Notes: generated by a model not told the origin, from the sequence alone. 64,000 nt of DNA from Phoebastria nigripes (GCA_035582835.1 JAYKAV010003066.1:2834749-2898748); one strand, 5' to 3'. Shown: positions 1 through 11,785, counted from the first letter of the stretch. Translations and numbers: made by a program.

Positions 1-1317
1 TTTTGTACTGCTTCATTTTCCTTCTCTATTTACTGGACAACAAATGTCCTGGGTTGCTCCTTGAGCAGAAAGCACCNCGCTCCCTTCAGGATGAAACCTA
101 TTTGCACAGGAGGCAGACCCTTCTAGGTGCCAGACCCAGGGCAACAGATCGCTGTCTCCTACACCCCATACAAAATGCATTTCCCTGGATGTTGCCTTGC
201 TGAACGCACACAACATTGTGGATATTTTAGACAAATGTACAAACACCCTTAGTAAAACTAAACATGATATTTGGCATGTTCAAACTCTTCAATTTCTAAG
301 AAGAAAAAAGAGAGAAATACACAAGTGATACTATTCATATTGTTTAGTGCACTACCAAGACCCCATGCCAATGGGGCAGTATTGTACAAGTACTGTCAAA
401 ATCCTATCAGCATCACTTACAAACTAAATACATGTCAAATAAAAATTGAAGTTGAATAAAGACATAAAACTATAAAACAAGAGAAATCTATCTGATTAAA
501 AGATGAAATAATTATGAGATATGACATAACAGTCTGGAAACTTCTAAGAGAAAAATATTCTATCAATAAGACAAGGCAGCACAATGTTGGTGAACCAAAG
601 GTAATTCTCATTATCGATACTTATTCAACCCTGAAAATGTTTAAATGTGTAGAAACTCTGGATTTTCCCTACCTTGCAGTAGGCTCATTCCTATCATGGT
701 AAACATTTATTCGACCAACAAATCTGCAAGGGAAATATACCAGTAGTTTAACAGCACTGCTAATTTGTGTATTCTTATGCATATATGTCCCAATATTTCA
801 GGTTTTTTAATGTACATTACAAGGACATATAATTCTCTCTATATACAGATATATATACCACACATAGGTATTTAAAACCAAAGCAAATTACTCTCGGTTT
901 TTAAATATATGTGAGAACAGATTATTTGAGAAATATTTTCTGGAAAGTATTTATTACAGTAAGCAGTTTCCAATTGAACACGCTCTGATTATCCAGAACA
1001 TAAACAAGAACATAGATATACATATGCTTATATTTAAAACATGTAAATACAAAAATACACAGAACAGTAAGTCAATGTAAAGTTTGCATATAAAAAGATA
1101 CAAGGGATTATAAAATTAGGAATAAATCTTCTAAATAGACCCATTAGCAAGAAATAACAAGAAATCTTATTCCCTAAACTACCTGAGGTAAGCTAGTGTA
1201 ATTACTATCCTTTACAACACCTAAAACCTACAACTGAGTTAAAACCAAACCAAAACAAAAGCATAAAGCCAATAAGCAATTCTCCCTCTGAATATCTCTA
1301 AGTACATTTTATCTGTA

Positions 1318-1829
1318 TGTGGTGGGTTGACCCTGGATAGCAACTAAGCACCCACTAGCCTCTCGCTCATTCCCTCCCCAGCAGGATAGGGGAGAGAATT
1401 GGAAGACCAAAAGCAAGATAATGGCAGTTTAGTAAGTAAAGGAAAAAAAACAAGTGATGCAAAGGCAACCACTCACCACCTCCCATAAGCAGACTGATGC
1501 CCAGCCAGTCTCCAAGCAACAGCTACTTTGGAAAGATTACTCCCCCAGTTTTATTGCTGAGCATGACATTGTATGGCACAGAATATCCCTCTGGTCAACT
1601 GAGGTCAGCCATCCTGGCTGTGTCCACTTCCACCCCTTGCCCACCCCCAGCCTAATTGCTGGAGGGGCAGAGTGAGAAACAGAGAAGGCCTTGACACTGT
1701 GCAAGCACTTTTCAGCAATATCTAAAACACTGGTGTGTTATTAACACTGTTTTAGTCACAAATCAAAAACACTACACCACATGGGCTGCTATAAAGAAAA
1801 TCTACTCCATTCCAGCCAGACCCACTACA
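1318..1829 (-). mobile_element. Solo LTR, avian ERVL-like family, copy 1
   Basis: 512 bp, reading on the minus strand from TGTAGTGGGTCTGGCTGG to a CCACCACA-type end. It is flanked by a perfect 5-bp target-site duplication, ctgta, at 1313-1317 and 1830-1834, which fixes both borders. It is alignable by eye along most of its length with the LTRs at 9533, 43035 and 46265 (shared blocks: GGATATTC, TCATGCTCAG, GGAGGGGCAG-like and GGGAGAGAAT stretches). The promoter region has CAATAAAAC in place of the TATATAAAG seen in copy 4. No internal retroviral genes are adjacent, so it is a solo LTR left by recombination. A 5-bp duplication fits ERVL-type integrases; the family name is inference. Confidence 0.87.
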
Positions 1830-2378
1830 CTGTATTTGCAATACCACTGTCCAAGTGGGTAATCTCAAATCAAAAGGGATTAAGCCGGACATCAGCATTC
1901 TGGATGGCAGAGGAAACTGTGGGGAGCTGGTGGGTCTGTTACCCTGAAAGGGAACCTCTCAGGCTCAGAGGAGCGGCGACCTGTCTGCTGAGAAAATATA
2001 CAACACAGTAGAGCCACATCTAAAGACACTGTACAGTTCGTTACAATGCATCATGATGTAAAATGACCATGTGCCTTTGGAAAGAAAGATTCGCCACTGT
2101 GGTTTGTTGAGAGGTAAAGTGCCAAGTAAAGATTAGCAGAGATAGCAGCTGTCTACCAATAAGTGTTGCCATTATTCGTGTGTCAACGGTTGTCCCAACA
2201 AATTCCACCATCTATAATAGCATGAGCTTCAACTTCCAACCATTCACTTTGTGAGCCACGTATTTAAAAAAGCATCAAGCCATTCACGGAATCGGTTTTC
2301 TAAAGAATCTGTTCTCTTGCAGATTTCTAGACCAGTTCCTTGGCCACTGAGATCAGGGAAAAGAGATACCTCCACACC

Positions 2379-3020
2379 TTAGAAATAAGCAATGTTTTCT
2401 CTGCATCTTCCAACAGTATTTGCTGACAAAAGAGTGCATTTTAGTTTGTCGCCATATTGTTTTCTGTGTATTATTTCAGCTATTTTTACTGTGGCAAGAA
2501 GAACAAGTGTTTCCTCTAAGCTATATGGCTTTTTGTCTTTCACTATTAAGAAAGAAACCTCAAGAGAGGCTTTTAAAGATTTATCATTAAGTTTAGTGAA
2601 ATTTTGTACAGTACTTTTGTAAAATATTGAGTATTGCATGACTTTAAACATTGCTAAAAAACTGTAGAGGTTTTTCTTCATGTTCTGGATGCTTAGTTTT
2701 TAAATGTCTTGCTAATCATGAAGGCTTCATACCATCATTAGCTAATATGCCAAAGCATGTAGGGTGAGGTTCATAGTTAACAATAGCAGATGTAAATCCG
2801 TATTTCAAATAGTCTTGACAATTTAAAATTTTTCTGGCCGACTTCTTGTCAGATCTGATTAGATTGGCATTGGTTTTACCTTGTAATGTGGCTTGATGAA
2901 GAGCTCGTACTAGGAGTGGAAGTGTTTGCCATTTTCTTGTTGCTCACTTGTGCTTGCATTGTTAGTATTATCTTCAATCCGCAGTTTCTTTGCGGGAATC
3001 TTTTCAAGCCACTTGACCAT
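2379..3020 (-). pseudogene. hAT transposase pseudogene (N-terminal third)
   Basis: This is the coding part of the dead hAT element, read from the ATG at 3020 down to 2379 on the minus strand. In order it shows a short N-terminal tail, a BED-type zinc finger with the H-x4-H pair retained (RHLKTKH) but one cysteine lost, and the start of the dimerisation region. At least three in-frame stops and frame changes break it before the last, uninterrupted 100-codon segment. The normal protein is about 550-650 residues in this group, so less than half is represented. Confidence 0.7.
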
Positions 3021-3386
3021 TTTGTGAGGGTTACTTTAGTTAAAACTAGATAGTATAATCCATAAATCCACTTAACCAGGCACACATAAACTGCAACACT
3101 TCGCAATATGCAGAAAGCAAAGGAACAAGTCAGGGTGCCACTGGCAACCTCTCTGTAGAACACCCTCTCTTCCCCTGGAGACTCCTCGCGAACTGTATGT
3201 GACACAGGACTCTCTGACATACAGACTGAGTAAGGGTGCCAGTGTCAAGAAATATATTAAATACTAGTAAAGCTTAATTTCTTTCTTATTTTTTAGATTA
3301 AAAAATAAATAGAAATAGAAGTTCTAAAATTTTCGTCACGCACCCCAATGGATCATCTTGTGCACCCCCCCCTTTGGAGACCACTG
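2379..3386 (-). mobile_element. Dead hAT (Charlie-like) DNA transposon with BED-finger transposase remnant
   Basis: Read on the minus strand, it starts at 3386 with CAGTGGTCTCCAAAG, a typical hAT-Charlie terminus. From ATG at 3020 it encodes MVKWLEKIPAKKLRIEDN, then, after stops and frame changes, a BED zinc-finger piece (YLKYGFTSAIVNYEPHPTC, and a little further on ARHLKTKHPEHEEKP). A 100-codon open stretch follows (2681-2379) with EVSFLIVKDKKPYS and a LLSANTVGR motif, the counterpart of the LSNNTV segment of ZBED5-like transposases. The second zinc-finger cysteine is missing and several stops are present, so it is non-functional. The catalytic part and the opposite terminal repeat were not found. 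Nearest relatives by recall are ZBED5/FAM200-type hAT genes. Confidence 0.8.
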
Positions 3387-3569
3387 CCCTAGAGCAGACC
3401 AGTGAACTACCTGCAAGAAAGGAGCATGAACGGAAGACTAACCTGACTTCAAGCTCCCTCTGGGGCCCACTCTAACCAGCCAGATGCAGCCAGTATCTTT
3501 TCATTATGATATTCTTATAATNTATTGTTAGGGTACCTTAAATAAAACAGGTAAGAATTATTTTCTTAC

Positions 3570-3673
3570 TTATAAAGGTCAGGCTGAGGTTGTTCACATT
3601 CAATGGTAGCATGAAGTGCATCAATTTCCTGTTCATTGTGAAATGCCTTTGTATCTTGAACAGCATAGTAAGT
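3570..3673 (-). CDS. ATP11A: ATP11A exon 7: later actuator domain, phase-2 donor
   Basis: 104 nt: 34 full codons plus two bases (AA) of a split lysine codon. The acceptor is ATTCATTCCAG before ACT TAC, and the donor is TATAA followed by GTAAGA. The product starts [20 protein letters not shown] and continues [27 protein letters not shown] is the conserved class-6 continuation of the A domain, while the NEQEIDAL stretch is the least conserved piece seen in the window (recalled human: TEEDIGGL). The next exon should begin with G then F-V-G-R-I-N. No such sequence occurs between 1 and 3569, so it lies outside the window. Intron 6-7 is only 484 bp. Confidence 0.94.
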
Positions 3674-4157
3674 CTGGAATGAATAAAAAGGTGTAAATAA
3701 AATAAAAGAAGGACAGATATACAAGACATAAATCTGCACATATACTTCAGTTCAGCATGAAATAGATTTACTAACTTTTACATAAGAGCTCATAGTTCAG
3801 ATAAGATGCACCTTTAAATGCTCCTAATTGGGCATCTTCTTACGTTATATGCAAGTACCTTGCAGCGTATTCACAAATCATGTCACCATGAAAGCATTTA
3901 AGTACAAAAAAGTTTGTGCGTTATCTCTGTAATCTGTATGCCTATACTGGACACAGAAAAAAATCACAAATAAATATGTTTTAAAACTTTCCATAAAATA
4001 ATGATACTTTAAGAGAAATGAAGTCAACTGGTAGAAATGTAAGTTACACAAGTTAGTGTATCTGCTCACACATATAAGCATGAAGTCATATTGTGATCTG
4101 TGTAAAAAATTAAATGCAAACTTTGCCTTAAAAAGAAAATGTAGAACATTTAATTAC
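3674..4157 (-). other. ATP11A: ATP11A intron 6
   Basis: 484 bp between exons 6 and 7. No repeat or other element is recognised. Confidence 0.93.
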
Positions 4158-4286
4158 TTTATGACTGGATTCACCATCCAAACTAGCTGTTGTAACAAAA
4201 CATGTTCCGTCTCCTCTACTACTTGATAGAAATATTAAGTCACATGGGAATGTTTCATCTTCTTTTACCATTACAATATCTCCAAC
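4158..4286 (-). CDS. ATP11A: ATP11A exon 6: actuator domain with DGES motif
   Basis: 129 nt, 43 codons, phase 0/0. The acceptor is TTTTTTCCCTAG before GTT GGA GAT, and the donor is AAA followed by GTAATT (a weaker donor, lacking the usual AGT). The product starts [20 protein letters not shown] and ends with [16 protein letters not shown] and the P-C-D-L segment are P-type ATPase A-domain signatures. DGES is the P4 version of the TGES/DGET loop, whose glutamate promotes dephosphorylation of the phosphoenzyme intermediate and so links the cycle to lipid transport (family knowledge). The residue after GTC is F here, where I recall H in human ATP11A and Y in ATP11C. About residues 148-190. Confidence 0.96.
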
Positions 4287-6714
4287 CTAGGGAAAAAACA
4301 CAAGAAAATAAAATGCATTTATCATTTATGTAGCAGCCCAAATTTCAGATTTCAAAACCAAAACCTAGGTTCACTCAAATATCTTGAAAACTCATCAATT
4401 TTTATTTACACCAGGATTTTACCACAGGAGTAAAGAACTACAGAAATATCTCTGAAAAACTGAATTACACCTTGTGGAATGACTGAGGTCTACTGTGTAC
4501 TACCTTTCCTCTCAGGATAACCATTTTGCAAGTACTGTCTTATTAAGTTTTGCAACGTTATTTGAGAGATGGAAGATACTATCCTTGTTCTAAGGATAAA
4601 TACAACAAAACACTGTTTCAAAAACAGCTGGAGATGTGAGCTACTCTCGTTGGCTCTTGAGAATAAGCATCTAGCTCCAAATATTATAATTAGAGATAGC
4701 TGAAAAAGCTAAGAATTCCAAGTCTGCCAATGAAAACAGGATACATTTTCAGCAGAATTGATGACTAGAAGTCCATCCTACTTTTATCCATGTTTAAAGG
4801 TGAGCAAATTAATTTTTATTCATGCAAACATAGGTAATACCTTACAGCGTGTTAAAGAGTGTCACAGAACAGCCAACCAACTATAAATTCAAAAAATTAC
4901 TGTAAAGCATTCATTTGAGAAAAACAGCCTTTGATACATTTTTGGAGGTCATCTTTTACAAAGGAATATAAAAAAAATTAACAAATGACAAAGATGTACT
5001 ACATGTTTTAAGAGTATCAAAATTTCAATAAAAATCCCATCAAAAAATGTAATTTTTGCAATTTTTCATGTAGCTCAACATCTGTTCAATATACTCTTAT
5101 GTCATAATTCATTCTCATAAGATTCAGCTTAATCATTGTTCTTGTGATAAACTTATAAAGCTAAATTCCAATATCCTTAGCAGTTGGCAGGAGTCAGTTA
5201 ATTCTGGTTAAGCAAAATAGTCTGATAACAATCAGCAATAGTAACATCTAAAAATAAAATTGTGACAGCTTAGATAAGATTTACTAACATGTATTGAAGA
5301 ACCAGGATGATGATAATAAATGAGATTTAACTTCTTGTAGATATTGAAAAGGCTTTTTTTTAACGAATAGCAATGAAAAATTGCAGTTTGTACATACGGC
5401 ATAGGAGAATGCAAGTCACTAAACATACCTGCAACAATCAGGTATGAAAATTAACAGAAACTTCAATAAGAAACTTTCCATCTTTTGTGTGAACGATGGC
5501 GTCTTTTTGAAAATCACAACTAGTGCTGCAGTAGAGCTGTACGGTTTACTAATTTTCAGTCTCTGAACAAAAATTAGACTTACTAAAACAGCATAATGAC
5601 AATTGGCTACTCCATTTCTAGGGAAAAAAAGCTGCACTTTTAACCAATAATAAAAAGTTTTGGGCCATTCAAATTTAGGAAGGAATTAATTTCTTCATGT
5701 ATTTCCTTTTGATTAAATGACTTCTCACGTATCATTCTGCAGACCCAGGGAAGTGAAGATACGTAGTGAGACAGTGAAGGGGTAGGTTTGGAACCAGAAG
5801 CGGTGAATGTCTTGGCTGGAGCCAGCCTGAACAATACAGAGCCTTCATCCCAAAGAGCAGTGGACCCTGATGGACCAGACTACTGCTCAAGTTGCTTTAT
5901 TCTTCCAAGATGTGTCTTCAAGAGAACCTGCCTTTTTGCCACAAAATCACTAATTATGAAAGACGGGGACATGATAAATTATAATAAAGCCCTCAAAGTG
6001 AGAACTTTGCCAAAACCAGACAAAACACTGTTAGGGAATTATCTTGTATAAATTGTTAGGTGACAGAGAATCCACCTATTCCTAGAACAAACTGTAAGAA
6101 CATCACATAACTATTTTGATTTTACTAGCTCTCTTTACTACTGAAAACAACACTCAATTAATTATCAGCTACCTAAAACACAGCGATATTACTGCAAGTT
6201 TAATCACCTCTACAGATGCCATAAAAGGAAAAATCAGAATTCTTCAGAACATTGCATCTGGCCAGAGAGAAAGCTGGGAGGTCAGTTTAGCAAACAAACC
6301 CCTCCTGACAGCAAAGTGTCACTACAAGAACAAGCATGAGATAAAATGCCCACTGTGTCTGGAGTTTTTTAAGTTGCTACTGAAAAGATTTACACATCAG
6401 AAAGTGAGTTTTTAGGTCCAACTCATAAAGACAAAAGAGTCCTCTTACTTTTGATTTTCACAGATCATAATGTTGAATGACCCTTATTATTTATTAATTA
6501 ATCTAGCAAGATTCTCTCTGTAAGCCATGGCATACAAGTCACCCTGCAAGCCAGGAGCAATCCATAATACAACAGCCTATTAAAACAGAAGTTAATAATC
6601 TAAACAATTTGCAAAAGAAAAAAAGGCAGGAATAAGAAAAAAAANCAAAACAATTAAAAATACTAGCAAAGAGCATCTTCTTAATAAAATTTAAAAGGTG
6701 TTCTGACAACATTT

Positions 6715-7022
6715 GCCACTGTGTCAGCTAGAGGTATAGAGGATGGAGCCAGGCTCTTTTCAGTGGTGCCCAGTGACAGGACCAGAGGCAATGGGCACCA
6801 CCTGAAGCATGGGAGGATCCATCCCATTTTCACTGTGAGGGTGACTGAGCACTGGCACAGTTGCCCAGGGAGATTGTGGAGTCTCCCTCTTGGAGATATT
6901 CAAAACCTGTCTGGACATGGTCCTGGGCAACCCACTCTTGGTGGCCCTGCATGAGCTGGGGGGTTGGACCAGATGACCTCCAGAGATGCCTGCCAACCTC
7001 AACCAGTCTGTGATTCTGTGAA
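6715..7022 (+). mobile_element. CR1 LINE, 5'-truncated 3' end
   Basis: About 310 bp that aligns along its length with the CR1 3' end: the RT C-terminal coding tail (AGGATGGAGCCAGGCTCTTT, TGACTGAGCACTGGCACAG, GGAGATATTCAAAACCTGTC), the GGGGGTTGGACCAGATGACC block, and the terminal GTGATTCTGTGA octamer repeats. 5' truncation is usual for CR1, and there is no poly(A) tail. It lies antisense to ATP11A. Confidence 0.92.
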
Positions 7023-7608
7023 AAAGAAACCTCATCTTTTAGCAATTCTCTTTTTCCTTTCTTTAATCAAATGTCCACAGGCTTTAGGTGCAGAAAGGTC
7101 TACCTTTACACTATCTAGTCTGTTTTCTTGCGTAATACAGGTCAGAGTTTACCCATTTANCCTTACATATACATACAGGCAAATATTTCCTATGCCTGGC
7201 TCTCCTATCATTTAGGTGCTCAAAATACAATCTCTGAAAGGCAAAGAATAGGGGAGAAATTGAGAAAATATGGGCAACAGACTAATTAATGGAATACAAA
7301 TTCCAGTTACGTGGTACTTTATTATTTTTATTTGGAATATTTAACTGTTTAGTTACACACATGGAATACTCAGCATGTGATGTCTTAATATTTTTTATTA
7401 CTGGGAAGCCCTAGGCAGAAGCTATCACACTCAAAGGGAAGTCACAGCAGAAAGGCTGTGAACACTGTAGAGCCATTTATGCCCAAACAAGGCAGAGCAG
7501 AAAAAGATATCCCTAACAAAGACATTAGAAATAAGCACGTTCCAAACAAATACCTATCAAATTTGCTGAGTTCTAAAGAGAATAATGATGAAAAGTTGAT
7601 CTCCTCAC

Positions 7609-7636
7609 AAAAAAAAAAAAAAAAAAAAAAAAAAAA

Positions 7637-7670
<34 letters not shown>
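7609..7670 (+). repeat. Poly(A) tract followed by (CAG)n
   Basis: 62 bases of A with a single C, directly followed by GCAGCAGCAG. The 150 bp upstream show no recognised transcript, so a retroposed tail is possible but unsupported. Confidence 0.95.
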
Positions 7671-7671
<1 letters not shown>

Positions 7672-8174
7672 CAGCAGCAGAAATTAATTTCTGAAAATAA
7701 CCTTCAAAATACCAGGAAGGGAATGTAGCAGCATTCAGAAAGCCAATGAAGACAGTATTCTGAATGAGTTGTATATATATGTATGCATACATATGTGTTG
7801 TATACATAGGACAAATCAGTAGTGTTGACTATCATAATCAGGCTTAAATAAATTAACTGCATAACCACAGAGGACCAAAAATGGAGAAAAGACAAAAGAC
7901 AAATCATGAGTGAAATTCCAAGTTAAAAAATGGAAAATGAAAGGAACAGTTACGAGAGGAGTTAATAAAGCAAAAATAAAACAGAAACATATCTAGCTTC
8001 TAAAAATACTTTATTCAGAGGCATTAAATTAAAAATTTGTATATTGTAGGTCTAATCTCCATTAAATGTAATAAATGCTACATCATCATCACACTACATT
8101 TCTGTATAATTTGTTTTACAAGAAGCATGAAGTAAAGCCTGATTCCTAAAAGCTGTTAAGTCATAGTTACTTAC

Positions 8175-8282
8175 TCTTAATTTTCGGCTTTGCTTTCTAA
8201 CCAGTTTACCATGTTGAATGAAATGAACAGGGCATTGGTTCATTGCATTGTCAGCTTTATGTCGAAGCCAATCTTCATAACC
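8175..8282 (-). CDS. ATP11A: ATP11A exon 5: start of the actuator domain
   Basis: 108 nt, 36 codons, phase 0/0. The acceptor is TTTTCTAG before GGT TAT, and the donor is AGA followed by GTAAGT. The product starts GYEDWLRHKADNAMNQCPVH, then FIQHGKLVRKQSRKLR. GYEDWLRH follows TM2 in all ATP11 proteins. The following NAMNQCPVHFIQHGKLV is the paralogue-specific strand pair of the actuator domain and is strong evidence for ATP11A. About residues 112-147. The run of basic residues near the end (KLVRKQSRKLR) is a family feature of the A-domain beta strand before GDIV. Confidence 0.96.
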
Positions 8283-9532
8283 CTAGAAAACAGTGAAATG
8301 GAATGACGCAGTGATGCACATTTGGCTATAAAGACACAGAATAGCTCTAGTTTGCAACAAAAAAATTAAAAATTATCCTTGATCAAGATAAGAAAAAAAA
8401 AGAAAATATTCTCACTAGAACAAATGAAATTGTGATACACATCAGTAATACAGTCATGTTGGACATATATGAAAAAGAGCATTCATGGTTACAATTAGTC
8501 AACAAAATTATGTATTTTAATGAAGACATTTTGATGAATAGGGATGTTTACAATGTGTAGAACAATTTCTGGTGTTTAAGTGATCATCTCTTGTGCTCTA
8601 TTGACTCTTGAGTAAGTGCAAAGTACTTATAGAAGCAGTTGCTGAGAAGATAAAAGTGTAGAAAATATATTTTGGAAGACTGGGACTCCATATTGAAAGA
8701 TGATAAAGTGATGACATGACTGAAGGTGGTGATATTTGCTGATTGTCATACAATTATGTCAAACTTTTTAACTCTATATACAATACATATAGTCCTGAAG
8801 AATTTTGTTTCAAGAGACTTTGCAGAGTAACCTATTTTGATTGCTCAATTATCCTATGAATTTGTGTTTTATACAAACAGACAAAGCGAAGGACAGGGAA
8901 TCTGCAACTTTCCATTCAAAAGGTCCTGCCGTGCAATAAAGATTGGGACTGACAAAGACACGAGTGGTTAAGACATGGAAAACATTACTTGTATTCCATA
9001 GCATTTTTACATCTCTCTTGAGCACATTTGAAAACTCAATGTGGAACAAAAGTATCACTACCTCGGATGCTCTCAGAGATAATCTGGGAACTCATGGAGT
9101 CTTTATAACTTTAGTGTAATATACTTCCAGGGGCTGGTACAGATCCTCAAGCAGGTCCCAAAGTCTACACCAGTTGTCGGGAGAAAGACTCAACAAGATA
9201 GACAGAACTGTAGTACTAGGCACAGCAAGTCATAATCCAGGCTTTGATAGACCACTACCAAACTACAGTAAGACTCTAAAGTGGTAACATTTAAAATCTT
9301 AAGAGTGGGAAAGCCACACCTAAAATACTAGCTATTGCATGTATCACAACTTTTGCTCACCAGCAAGAGCTGAATTCTACTATAGAATAAACACAATTGT
9401 GTGTAGTTCCTCTAAAGGAATGGAAACACTGCTCTTCATAGTTTCTTTGAAAACTAAGGAAAAGTCGGCATTTAGCATAAAGACTGTGAAGGTAATAAGT
9501 TATCCTATTAAGGAACAATCAAAATTACCCTC

Positions 9533-10129
9533 TGTACTGGGTCTGGCTAGAATGGAGTTAACTTTCTTCANAGCAGCCCATATGCTGCTGTACTTTGTAC
9601 TTGGCGCTAAAACAGTGCTTGGTTACATCCCAGTGTTGTGGCTATTGCTGAACAGTGCTTGTACAGCACCAAGGCTTTCCCTCCAACCTCCTCCCCACCA
9701 AAAAAAGGCCACTAGGCTGGAGGTGGGCAAGAGGCTGGGAGGGGACATTGTCTGGGTGGCAGACCCAAACTGACCAAGGGGATATTCCACACCGTATGAC
9801 ATTGTGCTCAGCCAGAAAAGCTCAGGGAAAGCAGGCAGAAGGGGTTTGTTTGTGGTGATGGCATTTGTCCTCCTAAGCAAGCATTACATGTGCTGAGGCC
9901 CTGCTTTCCAGGAAGTGGCTGGACAACTGCCTGCCGATGGGATGTAGCGAATGAATTCCTTATTTTGCTTGGCTTGTGTGCATAGCTGTTGCTTTCCCTA
10001 TCAAAGTGTCACTAACATGACACACGAGTCTTTTCACCTTCCCTCTATTTTCTCCCCATCCCACAGGAGAAGTGAGTGAGCGAGAGGCTGGATGGGTGTT
10101 TGGCTGCTGGCCAGGGTCAACCCACCACA
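9533..10129 (+). mobile_element. Solo LTR, same family, copy 2
   Basis: 597 bp from TGTACTGGGTCTGGCTAG to CAACCCACCACA. Flanks ccctc (9528-9532) and ccctt (10130-10134) are a 4-of-5 target duplication. The TATA region has decayed to CAGAAAAGC and the polyadenylation signal to ATCAAA, so it looks older than copies 3 and 4. A 144-codon open frame overlaps its left part but is not a viral gene. It lies antisense to ATP11A in intron 4. Confidence 0.85.
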
Positions 10130-11150
10130 CCCTTTTGTTAGTCATTGTTTTAATCATCATAGTCCATCATAGGTACGTAAGAAATACAGACATTCCCCCT
10201 ACAAGTTTTGAGCTAAAATGAGGAGCACTCTGACCTAGAAACTTTCTTGATGTTCAACTACCTCATGGAATTTTTTTCCCAAAAGACAGAACATTTTTTC
10301 TGAAGCATGACATGAGAGATCTTTCTTATGCCCATGAAAAGTGCTAACTCCTTTGAGTGGCCCAGCAAAAGATGCTGAACATCAAGCTGCTTGCACAAAT
10401 CTGCCTTTCACATTCACATCCCATTCACTGAAATGAAGGAAGAAATGGCTGGCGTCTGGACCCAGAGATACAGTGAAGACTGAACCATGAAAGGGAACTC
10501 ACTGTGCCACTGAGTTCTTACACTGATAGCTGTCCTGCAGGAGCAATTATCATTAAATTGGACTGAAGGCAAAAAGCCAAACACGTAACAGAACCACTGT
10601 AAAGACCACTATTTGCAACCATTACTTTAGGAGCTCAGATTTTTAGAAACTACTCTGTGGCTATGGTGAGATGGTACAGTAAACACAGAAGAGTGCTGTA
10701 GGCACCAAATGCAAAGTACTGCTGATAAACTCACTTAGCTAGTTCAAATTTAGTAAAATTTTTTATGAATTAACTTTGCATTAGCAAGGTTTATGCCAAA
10801 CCAGGTATCCTCTGTCCTCCTGCAGCTGGCCTGAAACTCACAAAGTCAACAAATTCACCTCTGGCTAAATCAACAGAAGGGCAATCATGAGCTCATTCCT
10901 GATTCATTCCTGATCCAGACCAAATTTGTAATATCAGAAGCTCCAATAACATGCAGATCTGATTGCAATATCCCCATATGAATTAAAACATTCTATGTGC
11001 ATCTGAGATTCCACTAATTTCAATAAGATCCCATCTACATTTTAAGTGCTTGTCAACTGTAGCACTGTAGCATTAGGGTAGCAGGTGAAAAATTACCTTA
11101 ATATTTTCCTTTTTGTAGTACTAACTTGAAAGTGAAATGGCAAACCATTT

Positions 11151-11231
11151 CATGGATTTCATGAATTAATGGATTCATCTTCACATTAAAAATGGATTAA
11201 TTTTCATGGATTAATTTTCACATTAAAAATG
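11151..11231 (+). repeat. Short imperfect tandem duplication
   Basis: Units built on ATGGATTAATTTTCA and TTCACATTAAAAATG are repeated two to three times in succession. Confidence 0.8.
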
Positions 11232-11785
11232 AGAGAATACTATAATGTCTGTTCAATACTGATCTGTAGAAAGCACTGCAGCTATCATTATGAAGTGTAG
11301 AGTATAATCAACACACATTGAAGACTTGAACCAAAATAGTTTTTATCTGTTCATACTGTAAAGGCTAAGGAAATCTCAAAAGTAAGAGCTGATTTATTTT
11401 ATAAGCTTTTGTAGTTCTTATTAAATTAATTTTCAGTCATTATGGAAAAACATAATAGGATGTGGACAGTTATTTAGAAACAAACAAACAAAAGTCGAAG
11501 TGTGCTGAGTAAAGACAAGAATGTAAATGATTCCTTGGAACACAAGGACATCAAAATTATAAAATAATTTAGGAGATTGTGTTGAATTAGTGAGACATCA
11601 TCATGTAGCAACCAATTCTACTTAAACTACAGAAACAAAAAATAAAATTATTCTGTCAAGTTCATCGCAATCATTCTTAAGGCATTGCCTTAAGACAGTC
11701 TAAAACAAAAAGGCAGGGAAAATTGAAATGCAAAATGAATAATAACGTTCTTTTTAGTTATACTTTTGCTCACTAAACTACTCAC

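Larger units (their letters stand above)
1..3569 (-). other. ATP11A: ATP11A intron 7 (5' part)
   Basis: At least 3.6 kb after the phase-2 donor of exon 7. It holds a dead hAT transposon (about 2.38-3.39 kb) and a solo LTR (1.32-1.83 kb) inserted in the sense direction. Bases 1-250 are somewhat GC-richer but match neither the next ATP11A exon nor a repeat I know. In 250-1310 I see only AT-rich sequence. Confidence 0.85.
4287..8174 (-). other. ATP11A: ATP11A intron 5
   Basis: 3.9 kb. It contains a plus-strand CR1 3' end (6715-7022) and a long A-homopolymer (7609-7670). The plus-strand open frames at 5.8-6.4 kb have no recognised homology. Confidence 0.93.
8283..11785 (-). other. ATP11A: ATP11A intron 4
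   Basis: 3.5 kb. It contains a plus-strand (antisense) solo LTR at 9533-10129 and a small AT-rich tandem duplication at 11151-11231. Otherwise it is unremarkable AT-rich sequence; 8.3-9.5 kb and 10.2-11.1 kb show nothing I recognise. Confidence 0.93.

Noticed and set aside
13..246. 77-codon minus frame at the window edge, considered as the next ATP11A exon
   Set aside because: It lacks the expected F-V-G-R-I-N start and any class-6 flippase motif.
2040..2378. Continuation of the hAT transposase towards its 3' end
   Set aside because: I could not find catalytic hAT motifs or the second terminal repeat, so the element is closed at 2379.
7442..7807. 121-codon minus frame
   Set aside because: Its length comes from the poly(A)/poly(T) tract, translated as a phenylalanine run.
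9339..9773. 144-codon plus frame
   Set aside because: Its second half is non-coding LTR sequence (copy 2) and its first half shows no homology; chance frame.
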